Assembly (NCBI GenBank): GCA_943908475.1
Contig: CALTTG010000010.1
Span: 1 to 64,000 of the forward strand
Direction of reading: 5' to 3'
Origin: an uncultured Burkholderiales bacterium
GTDB taxonomy: Bacteria > Pseudomonadota > Gammaproteobacteria > Burkholderiales > Burkholderiaceae_C
DNA: 64,000 nt
Shown here in pieces: positions 45,936 through 54,463 of the stretch; within the stretch, counting starts at the first letter, position 1, and each line of letters opens with the position of its first letter. The translations under genes and the position numbers were made by a program. A model generated the notes under the pieces. The model was not told where the DNA came from and ran no database searches. It worked only from the letters and a program-made list of their open reading frames with translations.

Positions 45936-46012
45936 CGGGGCGTAGCGCAGCCTGGTAGCGCATCTGCTTTGGGAGCAGAGGGTCGTGAGTTCGAATCCCA
46001 CCGCCCCGACCA
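45936..46012 (+). tRNA. tRNA-Pro (anticodon TGG)
   Basis: A 77-base cloverleaf including the encoded CCA. The acceptor stem pairs CGGGGCG with CGCCCCG. The anticodon stem TCTGC/GCAGA encloses the loop TTTGGGA with anticodon TGG at 45970-45972. GTTCGAATC is the standard T-loop. It lies 44 bases after hrpA and is followed by a strong terminator. No integrase or repeated tRNA end was seen nearby, so it does not look like a used integration site. Confidence 0.98.
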
Positions 46013-46020
46013 AAAATTCG

Positions 46021-46056
46021 ACGGCTCAGCATCTTTGGTGCTGAGCCGTTTTGTTT
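46021..46056 (+). terminator. Rho-independent terminator after tRNA-Pro
   Basis: ACGGCTCAGCA (46021-46031) pairs with TGCTGAGCCGT (46039-46049) around a seven-base loop, followed by TTTTGTTTT. It lies 8 bases after the tRNA. It also sits between the tRNA and the convergent cho gene (stop at 46076) and may act on both strands. Confidence 0.9.
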
Positions 46057-46075
46057 TGGGGCCACGTTGGGATCT

Positions 46076-46906
46076 TCACAGCGGCAGCACCTGCGCCTTG
46101 CCACTGAACATCGGGCCACACAGGATCTGATAGCCGTCGGCATCGAAGCCGGCGGCCACTTGGTCCAGCGTCCGCGCCTCGTCCAGAGACGTCGCCTTGC
46201 CCAGGTAGCACCAGTTGCGCACCACCAAGAATTCGCGCAGGCCATGGCCCTCTTCCACGATCGCGACCGCGCCGGGGTAGGGCCAGCAGTTCAGCCGAAG
46301 TTGCGCCATGGCTGCGGCCAGGCGTTCGCGGTGCGTGGCCAGCGTTTCTCGCCCTGCGCAGGCCCCGGCGCATCGATTCACCATCGACCGGAAACAAGGG
46401 CGACCCGCGCTGAGCTTTTCCAGGCCCAGCACACCCTCGCACAGCCCGTGTTCGTCGGCCAATTGAGACAGGGCTTCCCGCGCCGCGCGAGGGCTTCGGT
46501 ACAGGCCGTGGAGGTGAGGCGTGTTCGCAAAATTCACCGACGTGGTCGACACCAAGGTCGGCGCATCGCCGGTGAGTTGCCACGCGCACAACTGGCGGTG
46601 CCGTCGCAAGCGCTGGTTTTTCAACGGCAGTTGCTCTTTGATCAGCTTGGCCTCCAGCAGCAGCGCGCCCAATTCGCCGGCGGTGCGGATGTGACTGATG
46701 CGGCGTGTCTGTCGCAGCAGGCTGGCTTCGTCCGGGTTGCGCAAATGGGCCATGACGCGGCTGCGGATGCTGATGCTTTTGCCGATGTACAGCGGCCATT
46801 CACTGTCGCCATGAAACAGGTAAACGCCGGGGGCCGACGGCAGGTCCCCCAGGGTCGACCGGAGCTGGTCAGTGTGGTGGGCAAGCTCAAGGGGGGCGGG
46901 GCACAT
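46076..46906 (-). CDS. cho: Excinuclease Cho (UvrC homologue)
   Basis: A 276-residue single-endonuclease relative of UvrC. The GIY-YIG domain is visible as PGVYLFHGDSEWPLYIGKS, followed by the conserved IRSRVMAHLRNPDEASLLRQ and LLLEAKLIKEQLPLKNQRLR. A Cys-rich region (SAGRPCFRSMVNRCAGACAG) matches E. coli Cho. The C-terminal half aligns with Cho beyond this. Cho makes the 3' incision at bulky lesions that UvrC handles poorly. ATG at 46906 is preferred; the frame is open to an ATG at 46984, which would add 26 residues. The gene is divergent from a MarR-type regulator. Confidence 0.9.
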   Translation of the reverse strand: MCPAPLELAHHTDQLRSTLGDLPSAPGVYLFHGDSEWPLYIGKSISIRSRVMAHLRNPDEASLLRQTRRISHIRTAGELGALLLEAKLIKEQLPLKNQRLRRHRQLCAWQLTGDAPTLVSTTSVNFANTPHLHGLYRSPRAAREALSQLADEHGLCEGVLGLEKLSAGRPCFRSMVNRCAGACAGRETLATHRERLAAAMAQLRLNCWPYPGAVAIVEEGHGLREFLVVRNWCYLGKATSLDEARTLDQVAAGFDADGYQILCGPMFSGKAQVLPL

Positions 46907-47070
46907 GACGCCATCTTCCCGTGTTTTTGCCCCCTGTGTGGCCCCTGTTTGGCCCCAAAAGAGGCGGCGGTCGGCCATGTACAATCGTTGTCAAAGGGCT
47001 TCTCGATGGAAGGCCTGCTTCACTTCATGTCACATGGCCAGTCGCTGCAAGGTGCTGGCCTTTGTTCTTG

Positions 47071-47601
47071 ATGAGCCCCACGTCCAAACCATTGCCTGAG
47101 GTCTATTTGCCACCGTCCGAAGAGGGGCAGTTCAACCCGCGTGTGCCCGGGATTGACTACGGCGTGCTCGATGAGCTCATGGGCTACAGCGTGCGCCGCG
47201 CCCAGATCGTGATGTACGAAGATTTCATCGCCTCACTCGCCTCCTGGCAGGTCACGCCGCCGCGGTTTTCAGCGTTGGTGATCATCGCCCGCAATCCGGG
47301 TCTCAAGCTGACCGAGTTGGCGCGCATCCTGGGCATTGCGCGCTCTGGCGCCGTGGCCTTGATCGACTCACTGGCCGACATGGCTTATGTGGAGCGCCGG
47401 CCCAGCCCGACCGACCGCCGTGCCTTGGGCTTGTTCCTCACTCCGCAGGGCCGGGTCGATTTGCCCCTCATCATCGATGCGGTGAAGGCGCACGACCGGC
47501 GTGCCACGCAGCCCTTGTCGCCGCAAGAGTTCGCCCAGTTGCAAGAATTGCTGGCTCGTTTGATGTCGGCGCCTGTGCGCTCTGCGGGTGCCCAACCATG
47601 A
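47071..47601 (+). CDS. MarR family transcriptional regulator
   Basis: A 176-residue winged-helix protein with the MarR layout. The DNA-binding part is LTELARILGIARSGAVALID (about residues 85-105), followed by the wing YVERRPSPTDRRALGLFLTP, where the conserved DRR/DRRALGL turn is clear. The start MSPTSKPLPEV at 47071 is chosen by comparison; its ribosome-binding site is weak. It overlaps the next gene by four bases (ATGA), so it is cotranscribed with the YfbR gene. The effector is unknown. A short inverted repeat ACAATCGTTGT at 46981-46991 lies in the divergent promoter region and might be an operator. Confidence 0.87.
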   Translation: MSPTSKPLPEVYLPPSEEGQFNPRVPGIDYGVLDELMGYSVRRAQIVMYEDFIASLASWQVTPPRFSALVIIARNPGLKLTELARILGIARSGAVALIDSLADMAYVERRPSPTDRRALGLFLTPQGRVDLPLIIDAVKAHDRRATQPLSPQEFAQLQELLARLMSAPVRSAGAQP

Positions 47602-48188
47602 ACCACAGTCCCTTTTACGCCCACCTGTCGCGCTTGCGATTCATCAAGCGCTGGGGGTTGATGCGCAACGCCGTCGAGGAAGACGTGGCCCAGCACAGTT
47701 GGGAGGTGGCGGTGCTCGCCCATGCCCTGGCCGTGATCCGACGGGACGTGTTCGGCGGAGACATCGACCCCAATGCCGTGGCCACGCGAGCGCTTTTTCA
47801 CGATGCCACCGAGGCCATCACCGGTGATTTGCCCACGCCGGTGAAGTACTCGCCCGCCATGCGGCAAGCCACGGCGCACCTGGAAGATGAGGTGGGCCGC
47901 GAAATGGTGGCTCTGTTGCCCGCGCCCCTACAGGCCACCCTGCGCTCGGTGATGGACCACAACGAGTGGCCCGACGAGCATGCGCAGTTGGTGAAGGCTG
48001 CCGACCGCCTGGCGGCTTGGCTCAAGTGCAAGGCCGAGTTGCGCTACGGCAACCGAGAGTTCGAGCAGGCGGCGCAACAAATCGAACGCAAGATCCAAGA
48101 CACCCTGTTGCCAGAGGTGCGTTACTTCCTCGACACCTTTGGCCCTGGTTACGACCTCACCCTCGACTCGTTGATGCGTGGCGATTGA
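47598..48188 (+). CDS. yfbR: 5'-deoxynucleotidase, YfbR type
   Basis: A 196-residue HD-domain phosphohydrolase. It follows the E. coli YfbR pattern closely: FYAHLSRLRFIKRWGLMRN, the EDVAQHSWEVAVLAHAL segment with the first His, FHDATEAITGDLPTPVKY with the HD pair, and KAADRLAAWLKCKAEL with the last metal-binding Asp. YfbR removes the 5' phosphate from deoxynucleoside monophosphates. Start overlaps the MarR stop by four bases. Confidence 0.93.
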   Translation: MNHSPFYAHLSRLRFIKRWGLMRNAVEEDVAQHSWEVAVLAHALAVIRRDVFGGDIDPNAVATRALFHDATEAITGDLPTPVKYSPAMRQATAHLEDEVGREMVALLPAPLQATLRSVMDHNEWPDEHAQLVKAADRLAAWLKCKAELRYGNREFEQAAQQIERKIQDTLLPEVRYFLDTFGPGYDLTLDSLMRGD

Positions 48189-48215
48189 GCCATCACCGCG
48201 GGCGGAAAGTTTTTC

Positions 48216-49232
48216 GTGTTCAAGAACCTGACGATTTACCGCATTGGGCCCGATTGGGCGCCTGATCTCTTGCGTGCCGACGAATTGCTGCGCCAATGCC
48301 AGTTTGTGCCTTGCGGGGCCACCCAGCAGAAGTCATTCGGTTGGATCGAACCGCGTGGGCAGGCCCATGGTCCTTTGGTGGAGTCGGTGGGCGGCCAATG
48401 GGTGTTCAAGTTGATGACCGAACAGCGGGTGGTCCCCGGCTCGGTGGTCAAGCGCCGGGTGGAAGAGCTGGCCGACCAGGTCGAGCAGCAAACGGGCCGC
48501 AAGCCGGGCAAGAAGCTCCAGAAAGAGCTCAAAGAGCAGGCTTTGCTCGAGTTGCTGCCCATGGCGTTCACCAAGCAATCGGCCACCTTGGTGTGGCTTG
48601 ACCCGCGTGAACGGCTGATGTTGATCGACGCCAGCAGCGCCTCCAAAGCCGACGAGGTGGCCAGCACCTTGATCAAGAGCCTGGACGGTCAATTGTCGGC
48701 GCAGCCTTTGAACACGGCTGAGTCACCTGCTGCGTGCATGGCCGCATGGCTCAAAGACGGTGAGCCGCCCGCGGGCTTCACCATCGATCGCGAGTGCGAG
48801 CTCAAATCGAGCGACGAGCAAAAGTCGGTGGTGCGCTATGCCCGCCATCGGCTCGACACCGATGAGGTGCGTCAGCACATCCTCACGGGCAAGACCCCGA
48901 CCCGGCTGGCCATGACCTGGCGCGACCGGGTGTCCTTCCTGTTGAGTGAGACGCTGCAGCTCAAGAAGCTGGCCTTGCTTGACGTGGTGATGGAGAGCCA
49001 CAAGGGCTCCAACAAACCCGGCAAGGACGAGGCCTTCGATGCCGACGTGGCGATTGCCACTGGGGAGTTGTGCCAGCTCTTGCCTGACTTGATCGAGGCA
49101 TTGGGGGGCGAGCAGGTCATGGGGGCCGGTTTCTCGGCGGAAGGTGCGTCGTCGGACGTTCCTGCCGCCTCAGCCCCAACGAAGGTGTCCCAAGATGTCG
49201 ATCAGGCCGAAGCGCCTGCGCCTTGGGACTGA
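48216..49232 (+). CDS. rdgC: Recombination-associated protein RdgC
   Basis: A 338-residue ring-forming DNA-binding protein that modulates RecA-mediated recombination. The start is GTG, read as MFKNLTIYRIG, the family N-terminus. QQKSFGWIEP, EQRVVPGSVVKRRVEELADQ and GKKLQKELKEQALLELLP are characteristic. It is somewhat longer than E. coli RdgC (303 residues) because of a low-complexity Ala/Ser/Pro tail after residue 305 (GASSDVPAASAPTK). It lies 27 bases after yfbR and is probably cotranscribed. Confidence 0.95.
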   Translation: MFKNLTIYRIGPDWAPDLLRADELLRQCQFVPCGATQQKSFGWIEPRGQAHGPLVESVGGQWVFKLMTEQRVVPGSVVKRRVEELADQVEQQTGRKPGKKLQKELKEQALLELLPMAFTKQSATLVWLDPRERLMLIDASSASKADEVASTLIKSLDGQLSAQPLNTAESPAACMAAWLKDGEPPAGFTIDRECELKSSDEQKSVVRYARHRLDTDEVRQHILTGKTPTRLAMTWRDRVSFLLSETLQLKKLALLDVVMESHKGSNKPGKDEAFDADVAIATGELCQLLPDLIEALGGEQVMGAGFSAEGASSDVPAASAPTKVSQDVDQAEAPAPWD

Positions 49233-49233
49233 A

Positions 49234-49920
49234 TCAACCATGGGTGCCCGTTGACCGAGTCAGGACCTGCTGCAGCCAATGCGCCAGGTCCTGAATTTCT
49301 TCGGGGCACACCGAGTGCGGCATGGCGTAGGTGTGCCAGCTGACCTCGTGATCCCAAGCACGCAGGGCCGTGAGCGCCGCCATGCCCCGGGCGGGCAGCA
49401 CCACATCGTCGTGCGAGCCGTGGGCCAGGAAAATGGGGGTGCGCTGGTTCGCTGGGTGACGCTCGGTGGCCGTGAGGTCCGGCAAGGGCAGGTAGCCTGA
49501 CAGCCCCACCAGGGCGGCCAGCGGCGCCGGGTGACGCAAGCCGGCCATCAGGGTCATGGCGCAACCCTGCGAAAAGCCCATCAGCACGATGCGCGAAGTC
49601 GGCATGCCGCGTGCCACCTCGCGCTCAATCAAGGCGTCGATGCGACGCTGTGAGGCCCTCAGCCCCGCCTCGTCTTCGATGCGCCCTCCGTTGGGCGTGG
49701 GGATGATGTCGTACCACGACCGCATCTCGTAGCCCCCATTGATGCTCACGGGCATGTGGGGCGCACTGGGGAACACATAGCGAATGGGGCCCACACTGCG
49801 GAGGTCCATCTCGTCGCAAATGGGCACGAAGTCGGCGCCATCGGCCCCCAGGCCATGCAGCACGATGATGCTGGCGACCGGGTGGGGGGCGGTTTCGATC
49901 TCAATGACGTCGTCAGACAT
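49234..49920 (-). CDS. Carboxylesterase/phospholipase, alpha/beta hydrolase
   Basis: A 228-residue enzyme of the phospholipase/carboxylesterase family (EstB/YpfH type). The nucleophile elbow is GFSQG with Ser117. ASIIVLHGLGADGADF supplies the oxyanion region, AHGSHDDVVLP the acidic residue and MPHSVCPEE the histidine. It hydrolyses short-chain esters; some relatives act as acyl-protein thioesterases. No signal peptide. It is convergent with rdgC, one base apart. Confidence 0.92.
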   Translation of the reverse strand: MSDDVIEIETAPHPVASIIVLHGLGADGADFVPICDEMDLRSVGPIRYVFPSAPHMPVSINGGYEMRSWYDIIPTPNGGRIEDEAGLRASQRRIDALIEREVARGMPTSRIVLMGFSQGCAMTLMAGLRHPAPLAALVGLSGYLPLPDLTATERHPANQRTPIFLAHGSHDDVVLPARGMAALTALRAWDHEVSWHTYAMPHSVCPEEIQDLAHWLQQVLTRSTGTHG

Positions 49921-49941
49921 GGGCTTGCAGCGTGGGGCGTG

Positions 49942-50772
49942 TCAAGCCGTCATCCTAGCCCACGGCCACACCAGCAGCCAGCCGCTGGTGGCCAGCAGCA
50001 TCCAGGCGAATGCTCGCCGCATTGTGCGTTCGGGCAATCGGGTGGCCAGGGCAACGCCGCTGGAGACCGTCAGCATGCCGGCCAGCGCCATGGGCACGCC
50101 CATCGACCAATTCACGCGCTCGGCTTGGGCGTATGTGCCCAACGCGATGACCGAGCTGGGTGCCACAAGGGCCAGTGCCAGGCTTTGGGCCATGGCCTGA
50201 CGCTGGCCAAACCAGCCGCTGAGGATGGGCGTGGCCACCAGCCCACCGCCAATGCCCAGCAGGCCCATGCTGCTGCCGCCCACCAGCCCCACCAGGGGGA
50301 TGTAGCGCGGCGACAAAGCGCCCTTTCCAGGAGAGTCGGCGATGGCGTCAACGGGCGGCGTCTTGCGCGTTTGCTTCAGCATGTGCCAGGCCAAGCACCC
50401 GAGGAACAGGCTGAAAATGGCGCGCAAGGTGTCTGGACTCAGGCCAGTGGCCCAGTGCGCCACGCCCCAGGTGGTGACACTGGCCATGCCGCCGATGGCC
50501 ACCACCGTGTGCCAAGGGGCTGGGTGAACGCGGCTGTAGCGCCACCAGCCGATCAACAGGTTGGGCACCATCATCACCAGGGCGGTGCCTTGGGCCAAGG
50601 GCTGCTCCATGCCGTAGGCCAGCACGAGCAGGGGGATGGCCATCACCCCGCCGCCAATGCCGAACAGACCCCCGAAAAAACCCAAACCGGCACCCAACAC
50701 CAGTGAGAGCGCGCCTTGCAGTGACCACATCCATTCCATGACGGGCATGTTCATTGATGGCTTCAATTGCAT
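49942..50772 (-). CDS. TauE/SafE family sulfite exporter-like permease
   Basis: A 276-residue membrane protein with about eight helices in two similar halves. The half-repeats begin with GAGLGFFGGLFGIGGGVMAIPL and LVGGSSMGLLGIGGGLVATP, the TauE/SafE family hallmark. Related proteins export sulfite, sulfoacetate or other organosulfonate products. ATG at 50772 is used; a TTG three bases earlier and ATG codons at 50754 and 50748 are alternatives. It is divergent from a LysR-type regulator, which may control it. Confidence 0.9.
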   Translation of the reverse strand: MQLKPSMNMPVMEWMWSLQGALSLVLGAGLGFFGGLFGIGGGVMAIPLLVLAYGMEQPLAQGTALVMMVPNLLIGWWRYSRVHPAPWHTVVAIGGMASVTTWGVAHWATGLSPDTLRAIFSLFLGCLAWHMLKQTRKTPPVDAIADSPGKGALSPRYIPLVGLVGGSSMGLLGIGGGLVATPILSGWFGQRQAMAQSLALALVAPSSVIALGTYAQAERVNWSMGVPMALAGMLTVSSGVALATRLPERTMRRAFAWMLLATSGWLLVWPWARMTA

Positions 50773-50824
50773 CAATGGTTTGAAATGAACTTGAATCGTG
50801 CGATGAATTCATGAATGATGGGGC

Positions 50825-51727
50825 ATGAGCGTCACCGCCGATCTGTCTTTTTTTGCGTTGTTGTCACGCCATGGCAGCCTCGCGTCGGCCGCAGCCGAGT
50901 TGGGGCTGAGCCCCCCGGCCGTCAGCCGCCGGCTTGCGGGCCTGGAGCGCCGCTTGGGCGTGCGCTTGCTGAACCGCACCACGAGACGAATGAGCCTGAC
51001 GCCCGAGGGCGAGCGTTACCTGTCCGAGGGGGAGCGCATCCTTGGCGACATCGAAGCGCTGGAGCGGTCCTTGGCCGCCAGCCGTGACGAGCCTCGCGGC
51101 CTGTTGCGCGTCAATGCCACCTTTGGCTTTGGACGTCGTCACCTGGCCCCCATGATCTCGGCGTTTGCCAGGGCACACCCTCAGGTGCAGGTGTTGCTGG
51201 AGTTGACCGACAAACCTTTGGACCTGACGGCCCACGCGATGGACCTGGGCATCCGGTTTGGGCCGCCGCCCGATGCCCGTGTGCTGGCCCGACGCATCGT
51301 GGCCAATCGCCGGTTGCTGTGCGCCGCGCCCTCGTATTTGGCGCGTCGAGGCGAGCCCGCGTCGCCCCATGATTTGCCTGGGCACGATTGCATCGTCATC
51401 CGAGAAAACCTGCGGGCTTACAACCATTGGAGCCTGACCCACGCCCATGACTCGGGACGCACCACCCTGGTCAAGGTGCATGGACCCTTGAGCACCAACC
51501 ATGGTGAGGTGGCCGTGGAGTGGGCGGTGGCCGGCCATGGCATTTTGCTGCGCTCTGAGTGGGATGTGTCCTCATTGCTGCGAGAGGGCTTGCTGCAGCA
51601 GGTGTTGCCCGAGTGGGTGGATGCCTCGGCCGACATCCATGCGGTCTACCCGCAGCGGCACCACCTGTCGGCCAAGGTCAGGGCCTTCATCGACCACTTG
51701 TCGACGTGGTTTGGTCAAGTGTCCTGA
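50825..51727 (+). CDS. LysR family transcriptional regulator
   Basis: A 300-residue LysR-type regulator. The N-terminal helix-turn-helix reads LSRHGSLASAAAELGLSPPA, followed by SRRLAGLERRLGVRLLNRTT. The rest is the periplasmic-binding-like effector domain (RGLLRVNATFGFGRRHLAP). It is of the DsdC/GcvA-like short subgroup with 'TRRMSLTPEGERYL'. It diverges from the TauE/SafE permease by about 50 bases, the classic layout for a LysR regulator and its target. The 3' end overlaps the convergent hydrolase gene by 41 bases. Confidence 0.92.
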   Translation: MSVTADLSFFALLSRHGSLASAAAELGLSPPAVSRRLAGLERRLGVRLLNRTTRRMSLTPEGERYLSEGERILGDIEALERSLAASRDEPRGLLRVNATFGFGRRHLAPMISAFARAHPQVQVLLELTDKPLDLTAHAMDLGIRFGPPPDARVLARRIVANRRLLCAAPSYLARRGEPASPHDLPGHDCIVIRENLRAYNHWSLTHAHDSGRTTLVKVHGPLSTNHGEVAVEWAVAGHGILLRSEWDVSSLLREGLLQQVLPEWVDASADIHAVYPQRHHLSAKVRAFIDHLSTWFGQVS

Positions 51728-52484
51728 GCCACTGCAGCACTTCGGCCACCACCCAGGGGCCGTCGTCGTGGGGCAGGTCGTGACCGGCCCAAGGGTGCGT
51801 TCGCACGGGGCACCCCCAGGCCTTCGCGAGGGTTCCGGTGCAGGCAGGGGCCACCATGGCATCCCCTTGGCTGTGCAGCAAGAGGGTGGGTGTGCGTGGT
51901 GATCGTGCAGGCGCCCGGTAACGCGCCGCCGCCCACAGTTGGCGCAGGGCGTTGTGGGCCTGCACCGGATGCCGAGCGCGCAAGTCCAGCCAGGAGGTCA
52001 GCGTTTCGGCATCAGATCGCCCACCTCGGGTGGTCATGGCCAGCACCGACGTTTCCTGCAGCGAGGCGTTCGAGGCATGCGCGAACATCCGGAGCACCCG
52101 CAGGTACTGTGGTGGTTGCAAGCGCTGCCAAAAGGGGTTGAACGGCTTCAAGCTGGTGTTGATGAGCACGGCGCTGGCCACTTCGTGTGGCCACTGATCT
52201 TGCCAGGCCACGGTCACCATGGCGCCCAGGCTCATGGCCAGCACGCGATACGGCGGCGCCCAGCCATGGGTTCGTTCGAGCGCTTGCAGTTGCTGCCGGA
52301 CATCTTGCGCCATGGCGTCCACCGAGGTGGCACTGGTCTGCGCAAATCGGTGCCCGTTGCCCGCCAGATCGGGGGTGAGCACGGGCGTCCCCTCGGGCAG
52401 GTGTTGGCGCAACAAGGGCAGAAACGGTCCCCAGTGACCGGCTTCGCGCGTCAAGCCGCGCAGCAGCACCCAGGGCGGGTTCAT
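51687..52484 (-). CDS. Alpha/beta hydrolase
   Basis: A 265-residue alpha/beta hydrolase starting MNPPWVLLRGLTREAGHWG. The nucleophile elbow is AMSLGAM with the likely Ser at about residue 86; LLHSQGDAMVAP supplies the acid and WAGHDLPHDDG the histidine. No substrate can be named. Its start overlaps the M14 peptidase gene stop by four bases (ATGA), so the two are cotranscribed. Its last 41 bases overlap the convergent LysR gene. Confidence 0.85.
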   Translation of the reverse strand: MNPPWVLLRGLTREAGHWGPFLPLLRQHLPEGTPVLTPDLAGNGHRFAQTSATSVDAMAQDVRQQLQALERTHGWAPPYRVLAMSLGAMVTVAWQDQWPHEVASAVLINTSLKPFNPFWQRLQPPQYLRVLRMFAHASNASLQETSVLAMTTRGGRSDAETLTSWLDLRARHPVQAHNALRQLWAAARYRAPARSPRTPTLLLHSQGDAMVAPACTGTLAKAWGCPVRTHPWAGHDLPHDDGPWVVAEVLQWLRTLDQTTSTSGR

Positions 52485-53545
52485 GGTCTGGTCTCCAGCC
52501 ATTCCGGCCGGTCGAGGTACCAGCGGTTCAAGGCCTCGCGATGGGCCCGGTCTCGATGCTCTGCCGGGGGCAGCCAATTTGCCGCGCTGTAGGCGGCGCG
52601 GCCCATGAAGTCCAGCAGCGAGGCGTGGCGTCGAAGTACCCGCTGTTGTCGATGGTCGATCAGCGGGTTGAAGATGCCGTGCCGACTGAACAACTGACGC
52701 GGGTTCTTTTTCACCCACAGCCAAGACCCCATCTCCAAGGTCAGGGGCAAAAACACGCCCGGCTGGCGCCGTGAGAGGAGGTAGAGGTGATCCCACAGGT
52801 CGCCGTGGGCGAGGTATTGGCGGCTTTGCGGCTCGAACACGTATCGGTGGTGCACATGGGCCTGTTCGAAGATGCGGTTCAAGGCGAGCACTTCACCCAG
52901 GTGTTCGATGGGGGTGCTGGTGTGGGCATGAGGAAACCAGATGCGGTCGGTGGAGCCAAAGCCCGAGTGGCAATCCAGGGCCAAGCTGAAGGGCCGTCCC
53001 AGCAACTCTTGCTGCACAGCCTCGCACAAGGCTTGGCTCTCCAACTCCATCGGGGCCCCTCTGGGGCCGCGGTACCACGGCAATGCGCGGCTCAGGCGCT
53101 GCCCGCCGATGAGCGGCGGCACCGCTTCCGTGGCATCGATGGGGGCGTTGCGCATCAGGTCCACCCCTTGGGGATTGGCCCGGGTGCCCATCCAGAGTCC
53201 GCCCGGATTGACCAAGGGCATGAACAGCAAGCGCATGCCCTCGAGCTGCCGGTGCAGCAGGTGGTCCCAGCGCAATCGCCTGACCACGCTGGCCAGGTGG
53301 TGCATCACCACTTCGGCGCCGATGCGCTCCAGGCCATGCACCCCGCCGAACAGTCCAATGGCCGGCAACGTGGGATCTGGGTTGCCCAGGGTGAGGCAGA
53401 GCACCTCAAAGCGCTTGGCGCCCGCCGTGACTTCGCACAGGACCCGGGCTTGGAGGTGAGGCTGCCCCTCCTCGATCAGGCGGGGCAGTTCGTCCAGTTC
53501 TGGCAGGTCAAAGGTGGTGGGCACGCGATGCGAGGCAAAAACCAC
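52481..53545 (-). CDS. M14 family zinc carboxypeptidase
   Basis: A 354-residue protein starting at GTG. The zinc-binding HxxE is at His70/Glu73 (GGVHGLERIG) and the third ligand is His193 (LDCHSGFG). LFMPLVNPGGLWMGTRANPQ is the usual region with substrate-binding residues, and LTLEMGSW provides the catalytic Glu. This matches M14 metallocarboxypeptidases of the cytosolic, DUF2817-like type. No signal peptide is present, so it probably acts on cytosolic peptides or peptidoglycan turnover products. The target is unknown. Confidence 0.85.
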   Translation of the reverse strand: MVFASHRVPTTFDLPELDELPRLIEEGQPHLQARVLCEVTAGAKRFEVLCLTLGNPDPTLPAIGLFGGVHGLERIGAEVVMHHLASVVRRLRWDHLLHRQLEGMRLLFMPLVNPGGLWMGTRANPQGVDLMRNAPIDATEAVPPLIGGQRLSRALPWYRGPRGAPMELESQALCEAVQQELLGRPFSLALDCHSGFGSTDRIWFPHAHTSTPIEHLGEVLALNRIFEQAHVHHRYVFEPQSRQYLAHGDLWDHLYLLSRRQPGVFLPLTLEMGSWLWVKKNPRQLFSRHGIFNPLIDHRQQRVLRRHASLLDFMGRAAYSAANWLPPAEHRDRAHREALNRWYLDRPEWLETRP

Positions 53546-53701
53546 GAGCGTCGCTGCTCAGCGTGACGGGTTGATGACGCTGAAGCGTTGCTCAAGCGGT
53601 GCTTTTGTCACAGGGATGTCATGCAAGTCCCGCACACTGCCTGCAGTTGTTCAGAGCAGGGTGTCAGGGATAATCAGGCGTTGCCTCAACGCTTCGATCT
53701 C

Positions 53702-54463
53702 ATGTGCCAATTGCTCGGCATGAACTGCAATGTCCCGACGGACATCGTGTTCAGCTTCTCTGGTTTTGCGCAGCGAGCCTGCGAGCATGCCGATGGCTTC
53801 GGCATTGCATTTTTTGAAGGGCGAGGCGTTCGTTGTTTTGTGGACGCCCAGGCAGCCAATGTCTCGCCCGTGGCAGACCTGATCAAGGCCTACCCCATTC
53901 GAAGCACCGATGTGGTGGCCCACATCCGCAAGGCGACGGTGGGCAAGGTTGCGCTGGAAAACTGCCACCCATTCACGCGCGAGTTGTGGGGACGCTATTG
54001 GGTGTTCGCCCACAACGGCGACCTCAAGGACTATCACCCCCGTTTGCACGGGCAGTTCCGCCCGGTGGGCGACACCGACAGCGAGCGTGCCTTTTGCTGG
54101 CTCATGCAAGAGATGGCCAAGAGCCATGCCAGCGTGCCCAGTCCAGAAGAGCTGACCCGAACCTTGCGCGAGCTGGTGCCCCAGGTGGCGCGCTTTGGCA
54201 CGTTCAACTTCCTGCTGAGCAATGGCCAGGCCTTGTGGGCCCACGGCACCACCAAGCTGCACTGGCTGGTTCGCCAACACCCTTTTTCGCAAGCCCGATT
54301 GCAGGATGCCGACCTGACCGTGGACTTCGCCCAGGTCACCGGGCACCAAGATCGCGTGGCCTTGATCGCGACCGAACCCCTGACCACGAATGAACCCTGG
54401 ACGGCCTTCGAGCCGGGCGAGTTGAGACTGTTCGTCGACGGTCAGTCGGTCGGGGTGGTTTGA
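53702..54463 (+). CDS. Class II glutamine amidotransferase (YafJ type)
   Basis: A 253-residue N-terminal-nucleophile amidotransferase domain. The protein begins MCQLLGMNC, so Cys2 becomes the nucleophile after removal of methionine. HADGFGIAFFEGRG, AHIRKATVG and FAHNGDLKDYHP match the glutaminase active site of the YafJ family. It has no synthase domain. The amide acceptor, if any, is unknown. It is convergent with the dienelactone hydrolase gene with a 22-base overlap. Confidence 0.92.
   Translation: MCQLLGMNCNVPTDIVFSFSGFAQRACEHADGFGIAFFEGRGVRCFVDAQAANVSPVADLIKAYPIRSTDVVAHIRKATVGKVALENCHPFTRELWGRYWVFAHNGDLKDYHPRLHGQFRPVGDTDSERAFCWLMQEMAKSHASVPSPEELTRTLRELVPQVARFGTFNFLLSNGQALWAHGTTKLHWLVRQHPFSQARLQDADLTVDFAQVTGHQDRVALIATEPLTTNEPWTAFEPGELRLFVDGQSVGVV

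Noticed and set aside
45936..46056. tRNA-Pro as an attachment site for a mobile element.
   Set aside because: No integrase gene, no second copy of the tRNA 3' end and no change in gene type were seen on either side.
46985..46994. A perfect TTGACA on the minus strand ahead of cho.
   Set aside because: No -10-like hexamer lies 16-18 bases downstream of it, and it would place the promoter almost at the coding start.
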